Positions 30,601-36,960 of a stretch of DNA of 64,000 bases are shown piece by piece. Every line of letters starts with the position of its first letter. Position 1 is the stretch's first letter. The stretch is from NCBI GenBank assembly GCA_012934845.2, contig WNNJ02001290.1:241719-305718 (forward strand). Reading direction: 5' to 3'. A program made the position numbers and the translations under genes. A model generated the notes under the pieces. The model did no database searches. It was not told the DNA's origin and saw only the letters and a program-made list of their open reading frames with translations. This DNA comes from Pomphorhynchus laevis. Lineage: Eukaryota > Acanthocephala > Palaeacanthocephala > Echinorhynchida > Pomphorhynchidae.

Positions 30601-31305
30601 TCCTCTGGGAATGTTATTACTGTTCATTTTAACTTGCACTAAGGAATTTGTTGTTGAGGGTGAATTAGCAGCTTTTATGAATGAATAGTTACCACCTATG
30701 ACAGATCCGTTTAGTGAAACCGCCATCTGTTGTGATGGACTTTGCTGCTGCCGCAGCGGAGACTGAATATTCTTGTAAAGATCATTGATCGATGAACCGA
30801 TTTGGGCTGTAGTGGTAGCAACAGAAGATGATTGTTGAAACAATCCATTACTAGGTGTCTTTGATAAATCTTCTGATGATGTTGTTGCGTTTAGACAGCG
30901 ATCAAATGGTGATATCAGACCTGAAACACTGTTCGTTGCTGATTGATTATTGAGCGAAGGCGGCCGTGTCGATCGATTATCCTGATATTGGCTACAAGAT
31001 GATTGACTATTCAGTGTCGGAGAATGTAGTTGCATACTGTTAGAGCCAGGTGAAAATGTACTACTATTGCTATTATCGAAAGCATTTACTGTTGTTTCAG
31101 AACTGCTTCCAGCAATACTATTGTTTTCGATTAAATTGCCGGTATAGCTATCTTGTGGTGAAATCGTCGAGATATTATTTACAGAATTAGAAATGCTTGA
31201 TGATGGTGGTGTCGGTGCAAATGCATGTTCAAATGAATCTAATAACGCAGGCGGCCGAGATCGTTTGTGTGGTGGTTGATCTTCGATAGACTCACGAAGA
31301 GCCAT
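1..31305 (-). CDS. CBP/p300 (CREBBP/EP300 orthologue): CBP/p300-type histone acetyltransferase, 21 traced exons, 3' end beyond the window
   Basis: A transcriptional coactivator that acetylates histones and transcription factors in the nucleus. Twenty-one minus-strand exons were traced by hand and listed separately: 31305-30310, 27657-27372, 27320-27186, 26400-26334, 24795-24678, 24630-24241, 24193-23900, 22012-21842, 21796-21636, 21543-21433, 21380-21246, 21193-21126, 20083-19789, 18716-18603, 18532-18367, 13384-13172, 11435-11286, 9858-9574, 6201-5836, 3260-3155 and 698-1. All junctions are GT-AG and phase-consistent, giving at least 1,775 codons. Domain order is that of CBP/p300: TAZ1, KIX, bromodomain, RING/PHD, HAT, ZZ, TAZ2, Q-rich tail. 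No coding break was seen. An in-frame stop lies nine codons before the start ATG, although a 5'UTR intron could hide upstream sequence. Many animals have one CBP/p300 gene and some flatworms have more; paralogue assignment is not possible here. Confidence 0.95.
699..3154. other. Intron 20, mostly featureless AT-rich DNA
   Basis: Apart from the small foldback element at 2703-2952 I see only AT-rich sequence here, with dense TTAATAT-type runs around 1,300-1,450. Short open frames have no recognisable product. Confidence 0.7.
2703..2952. mobile_element. MITE-like foldback element, ~250 bp
   Basis: Terminal inverted repeats of 24 bp: ATTGTAGCACGATATTATC... at 2703-2726 against ...GATAATATCGTGCCACAAT at 2929-2952, with a single mismatch. 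The interior is less AT-rich than the intron around it and has no useful reading frame. No clear target-site duplication was found. It looks like a non-autonomous DNA transposon; the superfamily cannot be named. Confidence 0.55.
3155..3260 (-). CDS. CBP/p300 exon 20: end of TAZ2 and basic helix
   Basis: Reads [20 protein letters not shown], then [15 protein letters not shown], closely following vertebrate VPFCLNIKQKLRQQQLQHRL and MLRRRMASMQR. This supplies the last TAZ2 Cys and the C-terminal helix. Enters in phase 0, exits in phase 1 before GTAAGT. Confidence 0.93.
3623..4802 (-). repeat. ~1.18-kb dispersed repeat, copy 1 (inverted relative to 15195-16483)
   Basis: Reverse complement of 15195-16483 almost base for base over long stretches; the 96-codon frame inside (4051-4341) is identical in both copies. 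The motif [14 protein letters not shown] in that frame resembles the segment after the YADD box of non-LTR reverse transcriptases, so the repeat probably carries a sliver of an old LINE. Right boundary near TGTACTAAATAATC-type sequence; no clean terminal repeats or target duplication were found. A 100-bp piece recurs at about 14690-14790. The family is unknown. Confidence 0.75.
4860..5120. repeat. Direct duplication of ~90 bp in intron 19
   Basis: The block starting CTAGAGTATTAAATTTACTT near 4866 recurs near 5036 with few differences, both ending around AAAATACTAG. The remainder of the intron (5121-5835) shows nothing recognisable. Confidence 0.6.
5836..6201 (-). CDS. CBP/p300 exon 19: end of ZZ and TAZ2
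   Basis: 122 codons. [20 protein letters not shown] completes the ZZ finger. After a Ser/Ala/Gln linker, [20 protein letters not shown], then [35 protein letters not shown] and PNCS form TAZ2. In the first zinc loop vertebrates read NCSLPSCQKMK; here it is [12 protein letters not shown], one residue longer. Phase 0 donor GTAAGT. Confidence 0.96.
6931..8257 (+). mobile_element. Penelope-like element (PLE-1), 5'-truncated with inverted 5' end, 15-bp target duplication
   Basis: An insertion in intron 18, antisense to the host gene. It is flanked by an exact 15-bp repeat ATATAATAGATATAT (6916-6930 and 8258-8272). Its first 73 bp (6931-7003) are an exact inverted copy of 7941-8013, a segment near its own 3' end. 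Such rearranged termini are known in Penelope-like elements. The body is the coding frame at 7011-8060. The 3' part contains GATTGACCGAAACG, a decayed form of the hammerhead-like motif usual at PLE 3' ends. Confidence 0.87.
7011..8060 (+). CDS. PLE-1 reverse transcriptase fragment plus GIY-YIG endonuclease
   Basis: 349 codons without interruption. Residues about 12-30 read [20 protein letters not shown] (reverse-transcriptase motif B) and 45-55 [12 protein letters not shown] (catalytic YVDD, motif C). Motif A and the N-terminal half are missing. Around residue 248 comes [20 protein letters not shown], then [12 protein letters not shown], a GIY-YIG endonuclease with a CxxC-type preamble, as in endonuclease-bearing Penelope-like elements. 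It would nick target DNA for reverse transcription. Being truncated, the copy cannot be autonomous. Confidence 0.92.
   Translation: MFENDVFDQIDGVAMGSPLGPTLANIYMDEWETDIYHRLPDLCAYWRYVDDVFMVFNTRPNTVSLRNVLNEKDPAIQWHVQFEDSKQSIAFLDVLVRRGNNITTEVYRKPNITWNPPLWSTHIPNKYKISAASSLLLRSLQICSEKCTRLTESSIIKSKLKNRGFPKWAITQADRKSKNIFFASTHDKKDQAKTKIYLRSSFVDNRSLNKLEDGLRRQTSRPTIYCPPSTCLASMFKRRPLSQKTLGLVYEIKCKDCEATYVGQTKRPLHLRIKEHRNALRKGDMSSAVLNHSVMKGHNIEFDNIKILAKESNYYRRIIFESIHINGSGERMHGNKSNYNLKIPIDTMD
8258..8935. repeat. Low-complexity degenerate TTAATAGATAAA-type tract
   Basis: Several hundred bases of loosely repeated GATTAATAGATAAAA words. Similar words occur left of PLE-1 (6840-6930), so the element landed inside this tract. 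The rest of intron 18 (8936-9573) shows nothing recognisable. Confidence 0.7.
9574..9858 (-). CDS. CBP/p300 exon 18: end of HAT, start of ZZ finger
   Basis: 95 codons. It opens VFFVIRL (identical to p300), then [38 protein letters not shown], and [20 protein letters not shown], the first ZZ zinc ligands. The loop [20 protein letters not shown] replaces the vertebrate AGPAANSLPPIVDPDPLI segment and is more acidic. Phase 0. Confidence 0.96.
9859..11285. other. Intron 17 with a local direct duplication
   Basis: A block of ~85 bp beginning TAAATCATCAATCTAACATC at 10271 recurs at 10620. A neighbouring ~35-bp word GATAAAATCAATTGAATTAC also occurs twice (10574 and 10760). Otherwise nothing recognisable. 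Confidence 0.6.
11286..11435 (-). CDS. CBP/p300 exon 17: lysine-rich autoinhibitory loop and HAT helix
   Basis: 50 codons. [19 protein letters not shown] corresponds to the Lys-rich loop whose autoacetylation activates p300. [14 protein letters not shown] is the following conserved helix (vertebrate LSQKLYATMEKHKE). The acceptor was set at TTAAG|TTA to keep phase 0; the exact base is slightly uncertain. Donor GTAGGT. Confidence 0.88.
11436..13171. other. Intron 16, nothing recognisable
   Basis: AT-rich. Positions 11630-11830 are more GC-rich and may be an old repeat remnant, but I cannot identify it. The open frames here match no family I know. Confidence 0.6.
13172..13384 (-). CDS. CBP/p300 exon 16: HAT, start of autoinhibitory loop
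   Basis: 71 codons starting [20 protein letters not shown], then [20 protein letters not shown] (vertebrate EGDFWPNVLEESIKELEQEE). An acidic stretch precedes the lysine-rich loop of the next exon. An upstream AG at 13434 would put the exon out of frame, so the acceptor TTTAAG|GATATC was chosen. Phase 0 on both sides. Confidence 0.92.
15195..16483 (+). repeat. ~1.18-kb dispersed repeat, copy 2
   Basis: Opposite orientation to the copy at 3623-4802. It has a small AT-rich insertion near 15300-15400 that copy 1 lacks. The shared frame 15763-16053 carries the same LINE-like LNPSKCEII motif. The pair straddles exons 16-19 of the host gene. Confidence 0.75.
17270..17875 (+). mobile_element. CR1/Jockey-type LINE fragment, internally deleted
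   Basis: Starts in the endonuclease region (RPGSSAPT) and ends in the reverse-transcriptase C-terminal tail ([18 protein letters not shown] [14 protein letters not shown]). The whole catalytic core between is missing and the frame is broken several times. It has the same pyrimidine-rich coding strand as the copies at 33130-34490 and 38971-41663 and belongs to the same family. Antisense to the host gene. Confidence 0.8.
18367..18532 (-). CDS. CBP/p300 exon 15: HAT catalytic core
   Basis: Residues 1114-1169. [16 protein letters not shown] is identical to p300, with the tunnel-lining Trp. [12 protein letters not shown] carries the Tyr proposed as general acid (human Tyr1467). The enzyme therefore looks catalytically competent. 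Phase 0 donor GTAAGT; the next intron is nearly 5 kb and TE-rich. Confidence 0.96.
18603..18716 (-). CDS. CBP/p300 exon 14: HAT domain, acetyl-CoA site
   Basis: 38 codons. [20 protein letters not shown] includes the Asp of YLDS and the Arg of HLRT, which contact coenzyme A in p300. [17 protein letters not shown] follows. Donor GTATGC, phase 2, 70-bp intron. Confidence 0.95.
18717..19788. other. Intron 13
   Basis: AT-rich, with a repeated word GATAATGTAGATAT near 18875 and 19003 and a short perfect hairpin CTGATGCCATC/GATGGCATCAG at 19217-19241. No element recognised. Confidence 0.6.
19789..20083 (-). CDS. CBP/p300 exon 13: HAT domain, first part
   Basis: Residues about 978-1075. [18 protein letters not shown] parallels LGTFLENRVNDFL. 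Then [34 protein letters not shown] and [17 protein letters not shown] follow the p300 HAT fold strand by strand. It ends CAG|GTTCGT, a second donor of GTTCNT form in this gene. The joined codons give [10 protein letters not shown], confirming the site. Confidence 0.94.
20084..21125. other. Intron 12, nothing recognisable
   Basis: AT-rich sequence with TTAATA-type runs around 20110-20300. No coding signal or element was identified. Confidence 0.6.
21126..21193 (-). CDS. CBP/p300 exon 12: end of PHD and link to HAT
   Basis: A 68-bp exon. [11 protein letters not shown] gives the last PHD ligands (vertebrate FVCDGCLKKS). It then reads [11 protein letters not shown], joining in the next exon to RLG (vertebrate SAKRLPSTRLG). 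Donor GTAAGT, phase 1. Confidence 0.9.
21246..21380 (-). CDS. CBP/p300 exon 11: PHD finger
   Basis: Residues about 910-954. [20 protein letters not shown] matches FVECTECGRKMHQICVLHHE with all zinc ligands. Introns on both sides are 52 bp. In p300 the bromodomain-RING-PHD block packs against the HAT domain and regulates it. Confidence 0.93.
21433..21543 (-). CDS. CBP/p300 exon 10: RING, second part
   Basis: About 37 residues, including [20 protein letters not shown] (vertebrate YHFCEKCFNEIQGESVSLGD). A short insertion (NPVTNLTND) relative to vertebrates follows the start. The acceptor was placed at AAAG|G because it alone keeps the frame; an AG eight bases downstream would not. Donor GTAATA, phase 2. 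Confidence 0.83.
21636..21796 (-). CDS. CBP/p300 exon 9: end of bromodomain, start of RING/CH2
   Basis: Residues 820-872. [20 protein letters not shown] corresponds to LSEVFEQEIDPVMQSLGYCC. It then has [21 protein letters not shown], carrying the first zinc ligands of the discontinuous RING. Enters in phase 0 and leaves in phase 2. Confidence 0.93.
21842..22012 (-). CDS. CBP/p300 exon 8: bromodomain
   Basis: Residues 763-819, 57 codons. [19 protein letters not shown], then [19 protein letters not shown], is near-identical to the vertebrate bromodomain, including the Asn (NAWTYN) that contacts acetyl-lysine. Phase 0 on both sides; the next intron is 45 bp. Confidence 0.96.
22160..23640 (-). 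mobile_element. Penelope-like element (PLE-2), decayed, in intron 7
   Basis: Same strand as the host gene. The frame 23443-23177 has [19 protein letters not shown] (reverse-transcriptase motif A) and [14 protein letters not shown] (motif B). The region between is broken by several stops. The frame 22605-22216 has [20 protein letters not shown], a GIY-YIG endonuclease. At the 3' end GGCTGCTGCTCGTAGCCGAAAT keeps the PLE-type stem plus GAAA motif. Clearly older than PLE-1. Confidence 0.87.
23900..24193 (-). CDS. CBP/p300 exon 7: acidic linker and start of bromodomain
   Basis: Residues 665-762. An acidic stretch ([14 protein letters not shown] and the sumoylation-like VKQEPPDE) leads into [15 protein letters not shown], the entry to the bromodomain (vertebrate [15 protein letters not shown]). 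The next codon in exon 8 is the Asp of DYFEI, as in vertebrates (DYFDI). The donor is GTAAGT. The following intron (22013-23899) carries a Penelope-like element. Confidence 0.93.
24241..24630 (-). CDS. CBP/p300 exon 6: last KIX helix and linker
   Basis: Residues 535-664. It opens with [20 protein letters not shown], the last KIX helix (vertebrate DEYYHLLAEKIYKIQKELEE). The remainder is a Ser/Gln/Pro linker without a domain. It ends AAG|GTTCTT, a GT donor whose positions +3 to +6 are far from GTAAGT; phase 0 continuity into exon 7 supports it. The intron is 47 bp. Confidence 0.9.
24678..24795 (-). CDS. CBP/p300 exon 5: core of KIX domain
   Basis: Residues about 495-534. [19 protein letters not shown] followed by [17 protein letters not shown] aligns with vertebrate IFPTPDPAALKDRRMENLV and AYAKKVEGDMYESANSR. 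Phase 2 to phase 0. The donor GTATTG is weak but the phase and homology leave little doubt. The next intron is only 47 bp. Confidence 0.92.
25390..26010 (-). mobile_element. RTE-type LINE, 3' fragment in intron 4
   Basis: More GC-rich than its surroundings. Translated on the minus strand with frame changes it gives EDFTHLG, FSRDDRN and [16 protein letters not shown] words, matching the C-terminal part of the RTE reverse transcriptase at 52550-55310 (KYLVILFSKDDRN, KKRICAANAALRS). It lacks the catalytic core. Confidence 0.78.
26334..26400 (-). CDS. CBP/p300 exon 4: start of KIX domain
   Basis: A 67-bp exon. Residues [19 protein letters not shown] match the first KIX helix (vertebrate KGWHEHVTQDLRSHLVHKL). 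KIX binds phosphorylated CREB, MYB and MLL activation domains. It enters in phase 1 and leaves in phase 2 (GTGAGT donor). The intron upstream (26401-27185) shows nothing recognisable. Confidence 0.9.
26401..27185. other. Intron 3, nothing recognisable
   Basis: AT-rich, no element or coding signal seen. Confidence 0.6.
27186..27320 (-). CDS. CBP/p300 exon 3: end of TAZ1
   Basis: Residues 428-472. The joined codon gives [19 protein letters not shown] followed by DCPICSPIK, almost the vertebrate TAZ1 ending (CASSRQIISHWKNC, DCPVCLPLK). All Cys/His ligands of the last zinc site are visible. The 51-bp intron before it is typical of this gene. Ends in phase 1 before GTAAGC. Confidence 0.93.
27372..27657 (-). 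CDS. CBP/p300 exon 2: TAZ1 zinc finger, first part
   Basis: Residues about 333-428. It holds the first helices and zinc ligands of TAZ1 (CH1), with [15 protein letters not shown] and a later [19 protein letters not shown] segment, matching the family pattern of His and Cys ligands. TAZ1 binds transactivation domains such as those of HIF and CITED proteins. Acceptor AG precedes 27657 and the donor GTAAGC follows 27372 in phase 1. The next exon completes the third zinc cluster. Confidence 0.92.
27780..28660. repeat. Large imperfect palindrome built from Penelope-type 3' ends
   Basis: Nested inverted arms in intron 1. The outer arms (about 27785-27960 and 28500-28650) share TTTATTTAC and AATTTATTATATATA blocks. 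The middle arms (about 27955-28030 and 28300-28375) share CAAGCTGCGTGCCTG and ACTTCATTAAAGTATA. The inner arms (28085-28145 and 28235-28295) share TAGGGACT and the core below. Forward cores CTGACGA-stem-GAAACGTT lie at 28246-28276 and CTGATGA-stem-GAAACGTT at 28442-28468; a reverse core lies at 28100-28140. These are hammerhead-like motifs typical of PLE 3' ends. Confidence 0.75.
28787..28837. repeat. Near-perfect 51-bp palindrome
   Basis: Arms GACGATTGCTTCAAATTTTT and its complement, ~21 bp each with a 5-9 nt centre. It could form a DNA cruciform or an RNA hairpin in the pre-mRNA. No function assigned. Confidence 0.85.
29385..29510 (+). repeat. Decayed single copy of repeat family C (permuted hammerhead-like)
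   Basis: Recognised by GGCAACTC, ACTGATGAGTA and GTCGTCAAGAAGTGACATGG in the same order and spacing as in the family C units at 50945-51960 and 57781-57890. The stem II partners no longer match, so it looks dead. It lies in host intron 1, antisense to the gene. Confidence 0.6.
30247..30275. repeat. Perfect short hairpin, 13-bp arms
   Basis: ATCTTGCCGTATT-TTC-AATACGGCAAGAT. It lies 35 bp downstream of the exon 1 donor and has no following T-run on the sense strand. Role unknown. Confidence 0.75.
30310..31305 (-). CDS. CBP/p300 exon 1: N-terminal Ser/Gln/Asn-rich region
   Basis: 332 codons, residues 1-332. The start [19 protein letters not shown] resembles the basic PPxKRxR motif at the extreme N-terminus of p300 and fly nejire, a likely nuclear-localisation signal. 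The rest is low-complexity Ser, Asn, Gln and Pro sequence without a recognisable domain. The family's nuclear-receptor-interaction LXXLL box is not obvious. It ends CAG|GTAATT in phase 0. Start choice: first ATG after an in-frame TAG nine codons upstream. Confidence 0.88.
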
Positions 31306-32459
31306 AACACCGCAGAGCGTGTATAAAGTCTAAATATCAAAATATATCCTTCATTAAATTAATGCCTTGTCGTCATACGATATATTTAAATCTACAATCA
31401 AGTAAAGTGATGAGTAAAGTAAACTTAATATCGGAATAATTCAATGTAGACAAAATATCAGCTAAAATCAGACACGAAGACCGTAGCGGAAGCAATTTTG
31501 ACTACTTGGAAAATCATAAAAACGTTTTTATTTATTTTGTATGTAATACCTAAACCTACCGCGTTTCATTTTCAATGATCATGAAATAATTTGTTTCATG
31601 ATTTATTAAATTTACAAGGCTTCAGCGGGTTACCCGCAAATGGGTTCTTAAAAATAAGCGTTATATTGTCTCAGATTTAAAAAATGCACAATGTGATTGC
31701 TGTCAGGTAGCATCTTTTAATAAAATAATAAAATAATAATTTAAATCATTTGTTTATTGTAAAATTGTAAAATTATTAAATATGTCGTTTTACATAGAGG
31801 AATTTGTGAATTTAGGCTTTATAATTCACTCATATACAAAAGCACCAGTAATATCAATTATCTGTCGTTTTCAAAAACTTTTCCAATTACTAAACACTGT
31901 CAATCCACATAAAATGATATCAATTTTGCTTGTAAGCTTTGTCAAAACTCAGATATTTTTAAAGTAAAATTAACATTGAACCAGATACGGATTCTTACAT
32001 CGTCAAAATATAGTTTAAACGATCACGTAAAAAAAGAAAACTTATATCCGCGTAAGGTATAACGGTGCAGTTGTGTTCGTTGAATATATAATGCTTAAAA
32101 GGCGATACTCTGCGCAAAAGATAGCATCACATTTGAAAAGTATAAGCCACAAAGCCAAAAGTCCTGGTTAGTAACTTATAATTAAGTAACAACTAATGCT
32201 AATTATAATTAACTTTGCGACTTTTGATGATACAATTAATAATTTTACTTACAAAAAGTGAAGGAAGACTATGGTTTAATTGTATATGTTAAACATCAAC
32301 TGTCGATGAACGTCGACTAATCTTCTTCGGGGTGGACGATTGCTGTGAATATCTGTATCTGCAAATTACTTACTATACCAGGTTTTCACCAATATACTTT
32401 CCGCACAATTTGTAGAGTATTAGAACGCAACACTGTCACACATATACAGTGGTACTAAT
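31306..32459. other. Region upstream of the CBP/p300 gene
   Basis: AT-rich. It must contain the promoter or a 5'UTR intron of the gene, but no core element can be singled out by eye. No coding frame of interest. Confidence 0.55.
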
Positions 32460-33010
32460 AATTTTAGCATGTCTGATATGGACTGGGACCTAATTTGCCC
32501 TAGCAAATTAGGTTGTGACGAAGAGTCTATTAGATATTTGCTATTTTTTCTCGCTCAATCTCATTCAACATGTAGTGATTTCATTAGGTACCGCAGTTCA
32601 AACCACTCGAAATTGGATTTGTGTCCGTCAGTGTACAGCGATCTTGTCCAGCATGTTAAAATTGAACCTCGACTTGATTGTAGTAACCACTGGGTGATGA
32701 TCGTTACCCTGTCACTAAAAGGTGTATTCTCAACATCATCTCAGGTGTTGAATATACGTAAAGCTTACTTTAATCTAATTCGTTCTTTCATGTCTACGAT
32801 TTCGTAGCCAAAGACATATTTTTATGGTGTAAACCTCTGTTGGAAATTCGTGACGAACAATTTGCTTGTGGGATTCAAATACTTCAGCCCAGTAATCAAA
32901 CGAAATTGTATTATACGCTTGGCTATGTGGCTAGACTAGTAAGTCCGCGATGCGATAAGCATAACGCTCTCTGTGTTGACTACAGAAATGGTAGTCGTCA
33001 TTTCTAATAC
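32460..33010 (+). mobile_element. LINE endonuclease remnant
   Basis: The frame starting 32469 reads SNHSKLDLCPSVYSDLVQHV, then EPRLDCSNHWVMIVTLSLKG. This is the end of an APE-type LINE endonuclease, where SDH sits before a (V/I)TL strand; here the catalytic His box reads SNH. The continuation to 33010 is not recognised. It may be the detached endonuclease part of the element at 34520-36960, split by the insertion at 33130-34490. Confidence 0.55.
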
Positions 33011-33129
33011 TATAAAATAGCTTGTAACAAAATCACATATTTAAAGAGATCTATGGCAAGGATCACATCGCCTTGTTATGCCGTCAGTCCCGTAGTACCT
33101 CAAATAAACTTTAATTACTCGGTTTTAAA

Positions 33130-34493
33130 AAAAGGATTTATTTTAACGTGGCAAATGCGTGCCAGCGCACGCTTACATGACCACAACAAAACAAGGCTGT
33201 GAATCAGGTGTCGAGAAGGTGTGAACGGAGAAGGTGTTTGAATGTGATAAAGGAGGGGGCGCGGCGGACGTCGAGAGGGAGTTGATTCCAGGCGAGGTAG
33301 GCGGCGACGAGGAAGGATCGGAGACCGTAGTTGTTGGAGTAATTAGGAACGTGGAGTAAGAGGGTATGACAGGAACGAAGCGATAGCGAGGTGGGGCGAG
33401 TATCGTCTAAGAAAGGAAGGTTGATGAACGATGGGGAGCCGACAGCGATGAGACGAAAGGTAACGAGAAGAAGGCGGAGTTTGATGCGGATGTGGATGGT
33501 GGGCCAGAAGAGTTGGGCAAAATATGTGGATGTGTGGTCGAAGCGACGGAGACGAAAGAGCACTCGAACGGCGGTGTTGATTATTCGTTGTAGGGGTAGG
33601 ATGATGGATTTTGGAGAATTGGCGAAAAGGCTAAGGCAGTAATCGATTTTTAAAAAAAGAAGCGATGAAAAAAGAGACATACAAGAACGGAAGTCGATAA
33701 GGGGGCGGATATGGCGGATTTCACGGAGAATTAAGTTAGATGAGCGGACCTTGTCACGGACGAAGGGTTTAAGGGAAAGGTGATCATCGAAATGGAAGCC
33801 TAAGAAAGTGAGATTGTGGACTATGGGGATGATCGATGAGGCAAAATATACAGTGGGAGGATATATGTTTGGTTTACGGGGGAAAATCCACATTATTTTG
33901 GACTTTTCGGGGTTTAGAACGAGATGGAGATTGGATAGACGTTTGTAGATAGAAGAAAGACAGTTGGAGGCAGAAATGCCGATATCGTGAATGCGATGTG
34001 CGGGTGCATGAGCATAGATTAGAATGTCATCGGCGTATTGCATGACCTTAAAGTAGTAAGGTTTGATAAACGGAGATAGGTCGCCAAGCAGAAGAGAGAA
34101 AAGCAGGGGACCTAGAACTGAACCTTGCGGGACCCCGCAAAAAATAGGGATGGGAGGGGAGGATGATGAATTAGAACAGACGCGAAAGGAACGGTCGGAT
34201 AGATATGAGGCGAACCATGCTACGGAGGAGGAAGAAAAGCCGTAATCATAACAAAGGCGAGAAAGGAGGACGGAGTGGTCGACAATGTCGAATGCGGAGG
34301 AGAGGTCGAGGGAGATGAAAACACTATATAGAGCCTTGTCTCGAGAAATGAGTAAGTCGTTGTACACTTTTATGCATGCGATTTCTGTCGAGTGATTAGA
34401 GCGGAAGGCGGATTGGAAAGGAGGGTACAGATTGGATGAGGAGAGATAAGCGTTGATTTGTATTGTATATACAAAGAGCATTTTTGTAGACAA
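33130..34493 (-). mobile_element. CR1/Jockey-type LINE, 5'-truncated copy with open reverse-transcriptase frame
   Basis: The frame 34493-33204 (429 codons) is uninterrupted. Motif A: ISLDLSSAFDIVDH; motif B: CGVPQGSVLGPLLF; motif C: YADDILIY; motif D: LNPEKSKIMW. The C-terminal [20 protein letters not shown] is typical of CR1/Jockey-superfamily elements. The endonuclease is absent by truncation. The 3' end carries TAAGCGTGCGCTGGCACGCA, a stem-loop shared by other copies in the window. The open frame implies the youngest copy of this family here. Confidence 0.9.
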
Positions 34494-34519
34494 GGAGCGC
34501 AGTTTTAAAAATTGTAAAC

Positions 34520-36960
34520 TATTGCAACCTACAGTTAATGGGAGTTAAGAAGAAAAATCTACCAAAAGCCAAGCGAGCAATCTTTGTTGATACCGATAAA
34601 ACCGGCAAGCTCGAGAACATACAAGTGGAATGCTCCGCTAGCGGTGTCAAATCTGGACATCAGTAACACATAATTGTGCTTTGGGTCAGGAAACTTGTGG
34701 CGGGCCACCGTTCTACTGCGGATTCTGTGCGGCGAAACAAATCAACTTGTTAATAAAACGCTTAGAGCAATTGGAAATGGCATCGTAGCATGATCGAATT
34801 TCTCAAATTTCTGATAAATCTACTGAGACAGTGAAGGAGCCGCAAATTGTATCGCAGCAAGATAGATTTTGTCAAGTTTATGATAAATCTACCGAGACAG
34901 TGACGGAGCCGCAAATTGTTACAACTAATGTATATTCACTCCCCAACACCCCACGTCCCGTCCTTCCCGTCTCGTTTCTCAATACCTTGCATCCATCAAT
35001 CAAAATCACCTCCACCAACCTCCACTATCCTTCCACTCATAACCTTTCCTCACATCGCTTGCCACCCTCTTTATTATCATTATCCTCTATGTCTCCCGTC
35101 GTCAAACCAAATCCCTCCAAATCATCAACTGCCAGCTCTTCTATCGTGATCTCACCTACTCACGTCAGTCGTCCTCCTTTACGGAAGCGCTTTGCTTCTC
35201 GCGATCGTTGCGTCATTGTCACTAATATCACGCCTTCTAACTCCTTATCTCCACAAACACGTCTAGACCACGATGTTTCCGCCTTCAGATCCATCCTCTC
35301 GTCTACTGTCCCTGATTTGCGGTTCTTACCGCAAATCGTCTAATTCGATATCGAGCATCGTAGCATCAAATAATGAAATAATAGATGACGACGTGTCAAT
35401 CGCCGAGACTTTTAATAAGCAATTTTTGTTGCATTTACCACAATCCAGTTTTTCTTCTGAAGTATCACAATTTCTCACGTGTCATTTCGAGTTTGAGGAC
35501 GGTGATGTTCTTCTAAAACTATGAAAACTTTCTTCTTCACTAAATGCTACCACTATTGCTTCTTCGCAAAATTGGATGTTATTTTCAAGCCTTTATCTGC
35601 CTTATTTCGGTGTTCTCTGACCTTAGGAGAACTCCCTAGTGATTGGAAGAGATTCTTAGTTATTCCCATTTTCCAAAAGGCGATCGCTCCTTGCTAAAGA
35701 ATTATCGTCCCATTAGCTTAACTTGCGTTGCATGCAAGGTGTTAGAGTATTTAATTTTTAAATCTGTATCATCTCGCCTGGAGCATTTTAATATTTTAAG
35801 TGATGCCCAGCATGGGTTTGTCCCAAATTGATCAACAGTAACTAACCTTGTTAAGTCACGTCACAGTTGGAGTGAAGCGGTTTATTGTGGTTATGTGGTA
35901 AATGTTTTATTTTTCAATCTATCGAATGCATTCGAACGTGTTATTCGTGATATTTTTCTTAATGACTTACATTCATACGGTATCGTGGACTGAGTCCATA
36001 ATTGGGTTAAATCTTTTTTAAAAGAGTGTAGCTTTGCGGTGAAAATTGAAAGCACTCTCTCGAATTGGCATTTACAATTATGCGGAGTCCCTCAAGGTTG
36101 TGTCTTCAGTCAACTGATTTTAATACCTACGTCAATATGCTTCCCTGTAAATTAACCTGCTCGTGCGTAATGTATGCAGATGATCAAAGAATCGTATATG
36201 ATACATCAATTTTTTAGCATATCCGATCTCGGAGTTATAGTTTCTCATGATCTTATCACTCGACTTCACGTATCGATTTCGTCTAGCAGATGCATTCGGC
36301 TACTCTGAATACTAAGGCGTTATTTTGGTCAACTTGATCGCCATAGCTTTGGTATTTTATATAATGCTCGTCTATCGCCACTCATGTTATATGTGTATCC
36401 TGTCACTCATCCACAATTTCACAAAGATATGCAACACTTTGAGTGAATATTACGTAGGGTCACTGGTTTGGTTGGATCAACACGCTGCCTTATGTTGGAC
36501 CTATAAAAGCATTTCAAGTATGACCAGTTTTCACTCAAACTGGCTGATTTGATGTTCGTGTGGAAGACTTATACTACATTTAAGCACACCTGTCGATGTA
36601 ATTTCAATTTAAGTAACACAGCGGGTCTCCGCAAACATAAATACTGTTTACAAAGATCGCTTGCGCATAACAATAAGATTGACTATCTGTGGCCGAATCG
36701 CACGAATTTGGAACAATATGCCTGTCACAATAATACAGCCCCAGTAAATTTTCTTCAACTGCAGACTACGTCAGTTGCTTCAGTCTACCATTTACATGTT
36801 ATTGCTTTTTTCACGTTTTCTCTTTATTCTGTTTTTATTTAGTTTTTATTCAGTTTTTATTTCTTGTGATCCAACTTTCTATGAGGCCTTGGCTCTTAAT
36901 TTGTTGTATGTAATAATAATTGTATTCACTATGTACAGCAATAATGCAATCTTCTAACTT
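34520..36960 (+). mobile_element. Decayed LINE with ORF1 PHD-like finger and broken reverse transcriptase
   Basis: The 5' part has GPPFYCGFCAAKQINLLIKR, a zinc-finger ending followed by a coiled coil, as in ORF1 of some CR1-like LINEs. Then comes a Pro/Ser-rich stretch and RDRCVIVTNITPSNSLSPQT. At 35643-35831 GDRSLLKNYRPISLTCVACK begins the reverse transcriptase. The rest (35880-36560) is degenerate, with LCGVPQGCVF and several stops. The endonuclease is missing between ORF1 and the RT. Strongly decayed. Confidence 0.75.

Noticed and set aside
33391-33642. Basic Arg-rich frames on the plus strand opposite the LINE
   Set aside because: Shadow of the T/C-biased LINE coding strand, not an independent gene.
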